Assembly (NCBI RefSeq): GCF_011745365.1
Contig: NW_024468917.1
Span: 2,847,501 to 2,911,500, forward strand
Reading direction: 5' to 3'
DNA length: 64,000 bases
Source of the DNA: Cryphonectria parasitica EP155
Lineage: Eukaryota; Ascomycota; Sordariomycetes; Diaporthales; Cryphonectriaceae
This document shows, one piece after another, positions 34,401-46,852 of the stretch. The position numbers and the translations under genes were made by a program. The notes beneath the pieces were generated by a model. The model ran no database searches. It had not been told where the DNA came from and saw only the letters and a program-made list of their open reading frames with translations. Position 1 is the stretch's first letter; every line of letters starts with the position of its first letter.

Positions 34401-37400
34401 ATCAAACTAGCTTGAATCTGTATAAGATAAATACTGCTGGATTAGCTAATTCATTGCAGCATAAACTCGAAATCTTGATATTTTCCCAGCCTGAAAAGCT
34501 TATTGATAATTAGATTATTAATACTTGAGATATTACTAAGTATCTTTCAAAACTAGCTTAACTATCCGCAGTTCAAGCTTTATCTCTTATTGCTAAACCT
34601 AGCTATATCAAGCTTATTGTTAACATGATTCGAGCTTTCAACAAATCCTTATTTCCTTCTGTAACAGCTTCCATAATTGCTTTTAGCAGCATCCGAGATA
34701 GGAGCATTGCTCTGGTAGCATATATCCCTTTGCAACTAGGAGATAAAGAGAATGAATTTATACAAGCAATGCTGAATACAGATGCTGAAATGAGCTTAGT
34801 AGCTCTCTCTCTATATTCAAGTATATGCTTATCTTATATACTAATATTGAATATTATCTTATATATATATAATGAATTAAATATAATGCTTATTAAAATT
34901 CTTGAAACTAATATTTTCTGTAGCAGCTTCTCTAAACAAATAATATTCTATATTATTAACAATAGATTGATATTATCAAATCATTCTATGCTATTAGAAA
35001 TGCTATTTGTAATGCAGATCAAGCTTTCCTTTAATTACTCCATTTCCGGATTTCTCTGTACAAGCTTCGCCTTTGGAGAAGTATAACTGATCACTATAAT
35101 CAGCGATTAGAAACTCCTTAAAGGGAAGAGTTTATACAAAACTATATCAAAAAACTGAATGCTAGCAGCTACTCTGAGGAATGCAGAGCTATTAGCGGAG
35201 AAGTTGTTCTAGAGTGAATATTGTTAAAGAAAGGAGATATAGCTGTAATATTCATATCTGAACGAGATATTGCAGCTGTTATAAATGAGTTAATAGTAGA
35301 ACTGATAAAGAGGAAGTTGAAGAAGAGTTGCTCTATAGTGAATAAGAAAGGAGCAACTCAAGAGTCTTGCTTGTATAGAATGCATAGCAGCTAGTGCTAT
35401 TCATACTAGCTATATTGTATGGGGAAGGAAAGAAAAGATGTCTTAAGCCTGATTAATACTCTTTATAAGCTTAAAGATAAGAAGATTAAGCTAATTAATG
35501 ATTCCTAGCCTAATAGTTTAGTATTGAAAGGAATAATCGAATGAAAGCTTGCTAAGATTGAGAAGATAAGATGAGCTCAGCAATTCACAAAGCTTACTAA
35601 GTATGATGAGTGGATTGAATTCAAGTTTAGCAATCTGAATTCTGATCAGTATCTAAGATCTGATTAATAGGCTGCTATACAAGAGAAAAACTATGAAGAG
35701 TTTTCTGAAGCTGAGAAGGAAATATTCAAATATATATTAAGAAATAGAATCAAAGCTCTTGCATGAGATTTTACTAAGATTAGAAAGATTATTGAGAAAG
35801 TAGCTCCCTTATAAGAAATCAGAACTATATTCTATAAGATCTTTCAAGCGAAGCACATTTCAATTCCTAATGCTCTTAAGCTAAAGCTAATAAAGCTTCT
35901 GAAACAATATATTAAGCAGAAGATTATTAAGAAAAGCTATATATTATACAGAAACAACTAGTTTCTTATTATTAAAAAGAATAATAGCTTATATCTGATT
36001 AATAATGCTTAAAAGTATAACAAGCATAGCCTCAAGAATGCTTTCATACTGCTTGCCTTAGATGAATTCTCGAAGAAGTTTGCTATATGCAAGATTCTTT
36101 TACTGCTTAACTTCTTTTCCAAGTATAACTAAGTATAACTACATCCTAATAGCAGAAATATAACAATCTTCTTAATGCTCTTAAGCTTGTTTAGAATATA
36201 TATTCTATTCCAGAGTGCTACTAACTCTATTGCTTAGTTTATAAGAATAATAGTTAAACTTCTATATAATCTTATTCCTTATATATACTAGCTTTTTCTT
36301 AACAATATTTCTGTTTATAATTCTACAATAATCTATAAGAATGAAGAGATTCCGAGCCTTTCCAAAATATATAGATATATTGCTAAGTATATCGGAAATC
36401 TTAATAAGATTCTTGTAAATACAGAGCTAGCTAAAGCTACAATCTCAGTATTTAAGTCAGAATAATGCTGAGTGAAAGTTGATATGATTAATTATATCAT
36501 TAGTTCCAGCAGATAATAACCTCAGAACAGAAAGATAAAAAAGCTTCTAGCTTGAACAGAATGCAAGAATATTAAGAATATCTGCTCTTTTATTGAACTG
36601 ATTATCTATTATGCAGCTTGGATTTGAAACTTTGCAATCATTGCTTAATCACTTTACAATCTTCTCAAAAAAGATGCTGCATAAAGATAGAAGAAGAAAT
36701 AGAAAAAAGCTGTTGCTATATTTATTCAAATACTCATATCTCATCCAATCATCATTTCAATTGATTATAGCATTAATACTAAGAAGATCATTCTTATAAT
36801 AAATGCAAGCTTGTTAAGCTGGAGCGCTATATTGATGCAGATAATAAAGAATAAATGAAAGCTAGCACATTTCGTTAGCAGAACCTGAATAGTTGCAATA
36901 TAGAAGTATAATGCTATTAAGAGAGAGTATTATACTATTCTCTATGCTTTACAGTCTCTTTAGCAGCATCTCTATAATTGCTATTTCATTCTGAAAACTA
37001 ATACTTGTATTCTAGTAAACTAACTTAATAAAGAAATGAATAATATATCCAGTACTCTTCTAAACAGATAAGTAGCAGTAATTAAAATGTTTGATTTTAT
37101 TATTAAATACATTTCTGAATCAAAGAATTCTATAGCTAATGCTCTTTCTCAATCTTTATATTTAATACTATTTAAGGAAAATAAAGATAGTAATATTAAG
37201 AACTAGTATAATGCTTAGCTTAATAATATAAATTCAAATAGAGCTAATCTAATATTACTGCTAAATTCAACTCTTTAGTAAACAGAATAATCAAAATAAT
37301 ATATAGAGTTCTTATATTATAGAATCATTCTATCAAAACTTTCCAAAAGGAATTGCAAGAACTTTATAATAGAAGCATTAAAGCATTAAGTACTTAATCA

Positions 37401-38946
37401 GGCTCTATAGCGCTATGCTAATACAAAACTTCTATGCTAATAGATAGTAGATAATTCTAATCTTTATTACTGAATTATTAGAGAATATTATATTAAGTTT
37501 GAATATTGAGATTGAGATTCTATAATAGCTTGTATTAAGCAATTCTACTACTAGAGAGATTTCTGAATAAATATAGCTAATGCTATCTCGGATTGCAAGA
37601 AGTATGCAAAGTTTGATTCAAAAATATAAAAGGAAGAAGTAATTCCAATCTTTCCAAGTTAATTCTTTATAAGAATTAGCATTAATATTCAATATATAGC
37701 TGAGAATAGCAATTACAGATATCTTGCAGAGGCTCGCTATAACCTAACTAGCTATATGCTTGCAAGACTTCTCAAGAAAGCTACAGCTGCAGAAATAAGA
37801 AAGTTTATTTTGAAAGAAATCATTCTTATATTCGGATACTCTCTCAAAATTACTATTAATGAAGAACTAGAAAACAAAGCTAAGATAGCTAAGATTATCA
37901 GAGCTCTTGGAATCCTGCTTATTCAGATCTTCAGTTACAATCCCTATGCTCAAGAACAAGTAGAAGCTAATTATCTTTCCTTAGCAAATGCTTTTGCTAA
38001 GCTAGCTAATGCTTAATTCTAGAGATGAAGATAGTATTTGAAACTTGCACTCTTTGCTGAAAGGATTACGATCTGCTAGTTGCATGAATACAGCTCCTTC
38101 TATTTGATTTTTGATTAAAAGCTGCTTATTTCAATTAAAACTGAAATTCTAATATAGAGAGTTCTTATATGAATCGAAAACCAATCCTCTCAGAAAGCAT
38201 TTGAAATGCAGTTAAGAATGATTATAGCTAAGGAAGATAATATGCAGAAGGCAATTAAAGCTATTCAGGCATACTATTAAAAGATTGCAGCTAAAAGTTA
38301 AATACAGAATCTGATATGAAAATCTTAACTGAATATTAAAAATCTTATACTTGTTTATAACTATATCCGGAAAATAAGCTATTCATACAATGCTAAGATT
38401 TCTTATAAATGAAAGAATTCATATCTGATTGCTCAGATCTTAAACAAATATGCTTATAAGCTTAAGATTACAAATGGAATTCTGCTAAAAAGCATATATT
38501 CAGCTACTAATCTCAAAAAGTTCATATAGAATATAGATAGCATTTGAAAACCCAAAATGCTTATATTCTAAGAAGAAGATATTAAGCTTTAATCTAGCTA
38601 ACTATTAGCAGAAAAGCTAGATTCAATAAAAGCTTCCTAGCAAGAAGAATCAAACAACAATATTCTCGAAGTTCAGAAAGCAGATTCAAGCAACAACACT
38701 ACATTTTGGATTCCAGACATCATTAAGCACAATTCTATACCTAGCTAAACTAGTTCTGATTCAGAGATTGTTAATCTAGCAACTGAAACGAATGATGATG
38801 CTAAGAATGGAAATGGAGTTAGTAATAGTAAACATTTCATACAGATAGCAGAGAAGAAGAAGCAAGAACAAGAGAAAGCAGATAGAAGTAAGATGTTTAT
38901 ATCAATCCTAACTAAATCAGCATTTTTAGCTCATAAGAAAGATTGA
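31500..38946 (+). pseudogene. gag-pol relic of copy B
   Basis: Domain traces in order: capsid (about 32450-32900), zinc knuckle at 33549-33590 reading CYSYRSKSYRAHEC where C-x2-C-x4-H-x4-C is expected (second Cys and His both became Tyr), protease at 34625-35086 (AMLNTDAEMSLV for DTGA), RT (about 35690-36780), RNase H (about 36790-37150, ending SESKNSIANALSQ for GSKNPVADALSR), integrase core (37756-38016, ARLLKKATAAEIRKFILKEI, ITINEELENKAKIAK, SYNPYAQEQVEANYLSL) and the acidic/basic tail ending at TGA 38944-38946. This is the Ty3/Gypsy order. Stops are abundant. Confidence 0.87.
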
Positions 38947-39425
38947 TTTCTTTCTATTTATATTTTCTTTTTGTTTGCAAAATATATTTTCTTTTCATCT
39001 TTCCTATTCCATCTTGTATATTTTGCTGAAGAAGAAGAAACAAAGTATTATCTGCTACCACTTGCCACAGAATACTATAAACCTACTTAAAAATTTCAAA
39101 GCATCCAGCACAGAGCATATTAACTAGCTCTAAAGCTATTTTCATTATTCAAAAATTGCAGTATATTGGAATGCAATGCATGAAAAATGCAGAGCGCTGA
39201 AGAAATACTGCAATCTATAAAAACTTCTTACTTTTATACATCATTCTCATTATCAGAATATCCGTAAATATCATTCAATAGCTCTTTCCTTATTCTATTC
39301 AGATCTATATTATCCGTATCATCTGCTAAAGAATCATTATCAAAAACAGAAAAAGAATCTTAAAACTGAATAAACTTAGCTCATTTCTCAATACAAGATC
39401 CTACTACAGCTTTGCTCTTATCTTT

Positions 39426-39877
39426 TGTAATGAGCACTGCAGCAATCCGAAGATTCCTAAGTACACGGAGGGGTTTATGCTAATAAGAGCGGTATCAAAG
39501 TGTCAAGTCCTTGAATACGGAACTGTACAAGTTCTAATAAGCGATGCAAGTATTCACTGCCTTTAGAGCTACTCAGTGTATGAAACTGAATACTTAGATT
39601 GATAACTGAAGAGCTATGTACTGAATCTATCTAATGATAATGAATGTGTTCTTATATATCCAGCTCTTCAGTACAGCTCGTTAGAATCGCTAGCGAGTCT
39701 AACGATCCAAGATATGAAGCTTGTTGGAATCGCTAGCAAGCCTAACAATCCTTCCTTCTTTACAATCCTAACTCTGGATTATATAATCAATGCTTTATCA
39801 GAACGTTGAGTTCTTAATATCTGATCCCTATTACTCATAATCTGTTCTGTAATCTGCATATTGAATGGATTATAACA
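39426..39877 (-). repeat. 3' LTR of C2
   Basis: 452 bp. Outer end TGTAATGAGC intact; inner end ATATTGAATGGATTATAACA carries transitions relative to the 5' LTR. Confidence 0.9.
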
Positions 39878-39892
39878 TTATCTTCCTTCTAT
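39878..39892 (-). other. Polypurine tract of C2
   Basis: Minus-strand ATAGAAGGAAGATAA next to the 3' LTR; two G-to-A changes relative to C0. Confidence 0.65.
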
Positions 39893-40182
39893 CAATTATT
39901 ATTCCCAACGATCTTCTATAAGTATTCTGGCAAGTCTCTGTATTTATAATCTTGCCTTCCTAATCAAGATACCGAACAGAATTAACAAAGTTGCAAAACC
40001 GAAATTCTCGAATCCTTGCTCTAATAAAAAGAAGCAGAAAGATCTTCTTCTTTAATCCATTCTTTCAAATAGTTTCAATATGCATTTCTATTCTTATTGT
40101 AACAATCAAGGCCTGCAATCATATACTGTTTCTTCTCATGATTCATTCTATTGCTCGGAGTGCATTTCTTAGAATCGTGCTA

Positions 40183-40595
40183 AATGCGACGTTCTGAAGC
40201 TAACAAATGCTGCTGAATTTCTTCTTATCTCTACCTAGCATCAAAAGCTAAAGAATGAGATAGAAGAGTTGGAATTGAAGTTGCTTCAACTGCATTAATA
40301 AAAGAAGATATAGTGTAAGAGGATGTCTCGAGCTATTTGTTAAGATCTCAAGAATCTCGAAGAGCTTGAGAAAGAGGAAGCTAAGAAGGCTGAAGCTAAG
40401 AGGGTCCGTATTGCTGCTGAAGTGCAGGCTGTAGTGGCTGAGGAATCTGCTATTGTAGCTAGAGATTTCTCTTTTGAGAGTTTTGATTGGAATTCTGTAG
40501 ATCTGAGGAATTCTGTAATAGATTGATCGAGCTTTCTGAAAAGTGAGATTCCCGAAGCTTCTGGATTTCGGTTCGGGGCGGAGCGATTGTTCTAA
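40183..40595 (+). pseudogene. Antisense accessory ORF of C2
   Basis: Plus strand, opposite to pol, with several stops. Helical part (KNEIEELELKLLQLH, ELEKEEAKKAEAKRVRIAAE, VQAVVAEESAIVARDFSFES) and the conserved end FDWNSVDLRNSV...FGAERLF. Stop TAA 40593-40595 overlaps the pol stop at 40592-40594. The N-terminal cysteine cluster seen in C0 is not recognisable. Confidence 0.65.
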
Positions 40596-43500
40596 GTACT
40601 GGTTTCCTTTCTTTTTCAATACTTAGCTACTCTTTTCTGAGCATTCTTAATGTTCTCCTGTAGTTCTTATGAATTTTCACTTGCTGAGTAATCTTTCCAC
40701 TTGATGAGGTATTCCCTTGTGTTGTTTGTATCTCTGTGCTTGAAGATCTTCTTCATCTTATACTCTGATTCATTGTTTTCCACTTCTGCTGTGTTATCTG
40801 TTAGTATTTCCTGTGCTGCTGGTTCCAGCAGTGAAATGTGAAAGACTAGATATATTCTTATTCCATGAAGTAATGCTAGCTCGTAATTAACTGGAGAGAT
40901 TTGTTGCAGGATTTTGAATAGTCCCAACTTCTTATAATCGAGTTTGTTGCTGAATCTGATTGTTTTAATGTTTTTTCGAAGTAGATAGATCTTATCTTCC
41001 TTCTGTAGGATTAGTCCCTCAATCCTTTTGGAGTTTGCATAATGTGCTATTCGTTCTTGAATGAATTATAATTCTAATCAGAGTTTCTCCTGAACTTTCT
41101 TAATCTTCTTAATCCTTTTATCCGCAGCTTCTGCATCTGCTCCTAGCAATGCCTCATAGTAAGCTGTTGAATTATATTCATAGAGTACAAAGAATAGCGA
41201 TTTCTTTATTATGCTTATATCTGCGCTATTATAAGCGAACTATGCAAGAGGCAACAGATCAATCTAGTTGTTCTATTTCTGATTGATATAGTATTAAAAG
41301 TACTATTCAATAATCTGATTCATTCTTTCTGTTTATTTATCTATTTGCAAGTGGAATGCTATGGATATTCTGTAGTATATTCTGAGCTGTTTCATAAGTG
41401 AAGTTCAAAACTTTGAATTAAACTTTCTATCTCTATTGGAAATTACTTCTTCTGATGTACTGTAGTTAGCAATAATCATTCTAAGGAATGCATATGCAAG
41501 TTCCTCTGCTATACTGCTTTCCTTGTAGGGAAGAAAATAAGCATACTTGCTCAGTTTGCAAACTACTACTAGGATACTATTGTATTGCATCTTAGTTAAG
41601 AGTTCTTATAAGAGAAATAGCTTGATAATAAAGTCTAAACTGATGGATTGCTAAATAATTATAAGTATTAGTAAGGAATGCAGTAATCTATAAGGCTTGT
41701 ATCTTTCTACTTTATTCTTCTTGCAGCTATTGCATTGTTATAGAATATTCTCAATTCTTTTCCTAAGATCTGATAGATTCCAGTATCTTTTGATGCATTC
41801 ATAAGTTGCTCTAACTCTCTGATGTTCGTATGCTAGTGCACTGTATATATTCTTGATATAGTTATCTTGTTTATTTGGAGTTATCGATTCTGGATTCTTC
41901 TCCAAGGATTCTATTCTGAGAGCAGCATTCAGTTCTCTATATATATTAACAAGGTTTCCCGACTTATCTTGAGCGAAGATGTTCTGTATATCTGAGAAAT
42001 CTGCATCTTGATAATCTGCTTTTCTGCTGAGAGCGTTTGCTCGTCCGTTTTCTGAGCTTTTGCAGTATACAATCTTGAAGTCGAACTGTAAGAGGAATTC
42101 TGCTTATCTGATTTATTGCTTGTTCAAAATCTTGATTATTATGAATATAATCAGATTCTTATGATCTGAGTGAATTATAATCGGATATTGCATGCTAATA
42201 AGATAGTATTGCTATTCCTCGAAAGCCTTTACTATTGCTATAAGTTTCTGATTAGGGATTTCATAGTTGATTTCCGAGCTATTCAACTTCTTTGAGAAGT
42301 TGCTTATAATTCTTAGACATTCTTGATTGTCTCGCTGGCTAAATTGTTCTCTGAGTATATATCCTGATACATTAATCTCAACTTTAAAGAGTTTGTAGAA
42401 GTCTGCTTCATACAGAACTGGTTCTGAGATAATACGCCTGATGATCTCGTTGAAAGCTTCTTATACCTTGGGGATTTACTCGAAGGGTTATTCTTTCTTG
42501 GTAAGATTTGTAAGAGGATGTATAATCCGGCTATAGTTCTTAATGAACTGCTTATAGAAATTGATATATTCGAGGAAAGACTTAACATTCCTGATATTCC
42601 TGGGAATTAGCTAGTTTCTAATAGCTTCTATCTTATCCTTCTATAGCTTAATACATCCTAGTTTGATTATGAATCCGAGGTAGTTAACCTTTTGTATGTG
42701 AAAGTGACTTTTTGCAGATTCTATAAGGAGTTTTGCATCTTAGAGCGTTTGCAATACTATTTTCACATATTTCTTATATTCTTCCAATATTTGAGAGTAA
42801 ATAAGGATGTTATTGAGGTAGGCGATGATGAACTGATTCAGGTATTTGTATAGAATATAATTGATCATTTTCTGAAATAAAGCTAAAGCATTCGTTAGAC
42901 CAAAGAGTATAATCAAATATTTGTAGTATTCATAGCATATTCTGAAAGCAATTTTTCATTCTTTTTCTTTCTTTACTCTGATCAGATTATAAGCTCCTTT
43001 CAGATTCAGAACTATAAACTACTATGCTTCTTACAATCTATCTTATAATTCCTTGATAAGTAGTAATGAATATCAGTTCTTAATTGTAATATTATTGAGC
43101 TGCTTATAATTAATGCATAGCCTGAGCTTGCTATTCTTTTTTGGTACGAATAGAATGAGATATTCTGCTAGTAATTGCAATGATTGTATGTATTCCTTCT
43201 TAAGATTCTTGTTGAGATATTCCCGAAGTGCTTCTAGCTGTACTTTATCTAGTCTGTAGATAGGGAAGAATTTGAGCTGTTTCCCTTCTTGTAGCGGGAT
43301 CTTGTGGTTGTATAAGCTGTATTCTAACAATTCTGTATTCAATTCTTTCTGGAATAGTTTCTTGAACTTGTGATATTCTTGTAATATATTTGCGAGTGTT
43401 GGTTCTGATTTCTGTGCTGTTTCTGCTATTTGGAGGAATAGTAAGTATTGTTGAGTATGCTTCTTTTTGTTTGTTGTTTTTGGTATTGTTTTTGAGAGCT

Positions 43501-45340
43501 TTGAGCGTTTGCTCCGAGCTGGATCAAGCGCTTGAAAGCCTAATTTCGAGATTTTTTCTGTATGAATTCACAATTCATATTCTAAAGCTTTTCCTTATTG
43601 CTCCGGGACGAACTAACTTGCTGAAGATCTTGCTTCTGTTATTTTGCTAATCTGTTGGCGCTCTGGTACTGTTTGAGTTCGCTTATTACTAGGTTCTTCT
43701 CCTTGAATTGTTAGCTCTGCTGATTTGGAAGTATGTATGAAATTGTATGAAGCTTCTTTTCCTGAGTATTCTTCAACTACTAGCTTCAATCTTGCACTAT
43801 TGATTGCAATTATCTCTCTGAGTATAGCTTGTTCTCATGAGATCTAGCTAGTAGTTCAATCAATTCGAGAATTATGCTTCTTGAGCTATGGAAGTTCTAT
43901 AATCAGCTCATGCTGTGCTGTATCTGTGATATTAAAGGAAGCTCTGATTATGTATTCTTGAATCAAGATAGATAGATAATCAGTTTTCTTATTGATTATT
44001 TCTTGATTATATGCAACAGATTGTTCTTCTATAGTGCTGAGAGTATATAAACATCTCTTTTATCTTTATTGTAATTATGCCTGATTGATAATATATAAGG
44101 ATATGAAGTTTCTCTAAGTGCTATTATTCAATAGTGCGCTGCACTTGTATTCTTGAATGTATATATTGAACTTGATATAAGTATAATCTGTCTTAAAAGC
44201 TCTACATAGGAACTATTCCAGTCTGATCATCTGCAGTCTCTTTACAGGCGATTCTATTCTTTTAGATTTATTGAAAACTGCTTATTCTTCTGAGCCTGCT
44301 TCGCTACTTCTCGAGCAAGCTTCTTAGCTTGCTTTTGTTTATATTATTATTATTCCTAATCTTTCTTCTGTTAATGCTAGTTGCAAATCTTATTATTAAT
44401 ATGAATTGTGCAGAGTATTGTTTTGCACTGCTATTATTTTATTTTCTTGTTTATGCATTGTATGAAGCAATTGTCTGATAGCCCGATGTATGCATTGTAG
44501 TATTGCCCGTTGAGAATTTCTCTGAAGCGGAATTTCTGTTTTTTAATAGCCTAAAGGATTTGTTCTGATTCTCTAACGGAGAACTATTTGTATTGCACTT
44601 TATTCGAAAAATGCATTCTACAGCTATAATAGATGCAGGAGATCCAAGCTAATTCGTGATATAGATTGTGAAGTGAGCTGATCCGAGGATTCTCATCTTC
44701 TTATGCTTTAATATTCTGCAAGGGAATGTAGATAAAAAGCTTCTCTAGTTCTATTCTATAAACGAGATATTCGATCTTTGTTATTTTCTTGTTCTATCTA
44801 ATACTGAAGGGGAATCTTCCTGTAGATTTTCTGGATTCATTGTTCACAGGAGAATCTGGTGAACTATTAGATTGCTTATTCTAGCTTGATCTTTCTGTTG
44901 CTTGAGAAGCATTTTCAGTATTGTTTAGATATTCATACTAATAACCAAGAGGATACTATTCTTTATTCATATCCCTGATTATAATGCTTAGTATAAGTAA
45001 TGAGAAATGATGAAGAATGTTATTGCTAAGCTCTTCTTTTAACACTTAAATGCTCTATTCTACAATATCAGAGCAATTCAAATTGCTACTTGTAGGAGTG
45101 CTGAGCGTGCATTCTCATCCTGCTATTGCTATTTGTCTGCAGCATCGAAGCTTCTGAGAGAACTATTCTGAATCTTTCTTACTCGAGAGATGTATTAAGC
45201 AGTTATTATTATAGCAGAATGTTCAGCTAAGACTTCTGTAATTAATAGAGTTCAATACTTGCTTCAAGAAGGTATTTTTGCTTAGTTAATTAGATTCTTA
45301 TTATCGAGCAATATTCATCTAGCATTCTTTCTGAACTGAT
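40592..45340 (-). pseudogene. pol of C2
   Basis: RT N-terminal block at 43342-43073 (HKIPLQEGKQLKFFPIYRLD, LFVPKKNSKLRLCINYKQLN) is the best preserved. RT active site near 42820 reads YLNNILIYS for YLDD. Integrase core at 41590-41405 (ILVVVCKLSKYAYFLPYKES, EVISNRDRKF for SDRD). Chromodomain at 40927-40667 (EVENNESEYKMKKIFKHRD, REYLIKWKDYSASENS). The last codons read KRKETST. The catalytic Asp-to-Asn replacements and stops make it non-functional. Confidence 0.87.
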
Positions 45341-45349
45341 TGCTATTTA

Positions 45350-46314
45350 TTCTTCCGGAATTGATAGCAGTTGCATGCAATGTATTCTTGTTTGTTGCAG
45401 TTATAGCAAGTAATACTATTCTTCTTGCTATACTGCCTGTTAGCTGCATTGAGTTCTATAGGATCAGCATGCATAATGCTGCTTTGGGCTGTACTGCTAT
45501 ATTAACTGCTATTCTTGTTTTGGAGTTTCTTGCTTATATTAGCTGGAAATCTCCAAGTCTAGCTTTCTCCCTTTTTGAACTTCTCCAACCATTGCTTGTA
45601 CAGACAGTTGTTGATGCAGATTGCTTAGTTAGAGAACGTTGCAAAGTTCTCTAGCTAATCCTGTTTGAAGATTTCATTCTTAACATCGTTCTTAAGCCCC
45701 TTATAGTAGTATTTCATGAGATTTTTATCTTTCCATGGAAATCTTGCTGAGAGCTGCTTGAATCTAACTGTATAAGCAGAAGCTGATTTAGTCTGCTTGA
45801 GATTTATAAGCTGCTGAGCTGTAGTGCATTCTTCATTGGGATTATCAAAGATCTCTTCAAGAGCTTTCTCGAAGCTTTCAAAGGAATCGAATATGTTCTT
45901 GGTATCCTGGATACGTATATCGGAATTGCTCTAATACTTCAAGTGGTTGTGCAGAGAAGATTTGTATTAGATGAGAGCATCTTTCTCAAAACGAATCTCT
46001 GCAAGAATAATCTTTTCAGACTTCATGGTGAACTGGATTGCATAATGCAAGAAATACGCTCTGCAGTAGGTAAGAAATCCATATAGCATCTTCTGATTGC
46101 TGTTATACATAGCGGGTTTGTTCATCTTGTATGCCTTTCTAGCACTACTGATAATTGCAGAGATAGACTGCGCCTGCTGAGCTTGTTGAGCTAGCTGAGC
46201 CTGCTGGTTGGTGATAGTGGCGCTCTGAGCCTGCTGTTGCTTGCGTAGATTCTGAATACGCTGAGTGAGCTGGTATACCTGATTAACCAGTTCTTCCTGA
46301 GTAGGAGCATGCAA
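45350..46314 (-). pseudogene. gag of C2
   Basis: First 115 codons (46314-45967) are open: a Gln-rich coiled coil (QIQNLRKQQQAQSATITNQQ, AQLAQQAQQAQ), then the capsid start (KMNKPAMYNSNQKMLYGFLT, YCRAYFLHYAIQFTMKSEKI), matching Ty3/Gypsy retrotransposon gag. After one stop the capsid continues (SFEKALEEIFDNPNEECTTA, AQQLINLKQTKSASAYTVRF), and a zinc-knuckle remnant CYNCNKQEYIACNC at 45367-45408 has Tyr for His. The start ATG at 46314 is 86 bp from the 5' LTR. Confidence 0.85.
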
Positions 46315-46400
46315 GAACGAAGGGATTCCTGGAGAAGCTATCGTATTCCGTATTGCTCAAGGGGTAATACTGAACCGTTCTTGAACAAGAATTGTCAAAA

Positions 46401-46852
46401 TGTAATAAGCACTGCAGCAATCCGAAGATTCCTAAGTATACAGAGAGGTTTATGCTAATAAGAGCAGTATTAAAGTATTAAGTTCTTGAATACGGAACTG
46501 TACAAATCCTAATAAGCAATGCAAGTATTCACTATCTTTGGAGCTACTCAGTATATGAAACTGAATACTTAGATTGATAACTAAAGAGCTATATACTGAA
46601 TCCATCTAATGATAATGAACGTATTCTTATATATTCAGCTCTTCAGTACAGCTCGTTAGGATCGCTAGCGAGTCTAACGATCCAAGGTGTAAAGCTCGTT
46701 GGGATCGCTAGCGAGCCCAACGATCCTCCCTCCTTTACAACCCTAACTCTGGGTTATGTAATCAATGCTTTGTTAGAATGTTGAGTTCTTGATACCTGGT
46801 CCCTGTTACTCGTGACCTGTTCTGTGACCTGCATGTTGGATGGGTCATAACA
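46401..46852 (-). repeat. 5' LTR of C2
   Basis: 452 bp. Inner end TGTAATAAGC is mutated, outer end CATGTTGGATGGGTCATAACA region is intact. Confidence 0.9.

Larger units (their letters stand above)
39426..46852 (-). mobile_element. Chromovirus copy C2, complete
   Basis: 7427 bp with 452-bp LTRs at 39426-39877 and 46401-46852 and a TCTTT duplication (39421-39425 and 46853-46857). Minus-strand order: 5' LTR, gag (46314 to about 45350), protease/RT/RNase H/integrase, chromodomain (40927-40667), pol stop 40592-40594, antisense ORF (to 40595, plus), polypurine tract, 3' LTR. The only uninterrupted family C copy in the window, but RIP-decayed throughout. It is inserted into the antisense-gene relic of G copy B. 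Confidence 0.93.

Noticed and set aside
45340..45654. 104-codon plus frame in C2
   Set aside because: Complement of gag, including the zinc-knuckle remnant.
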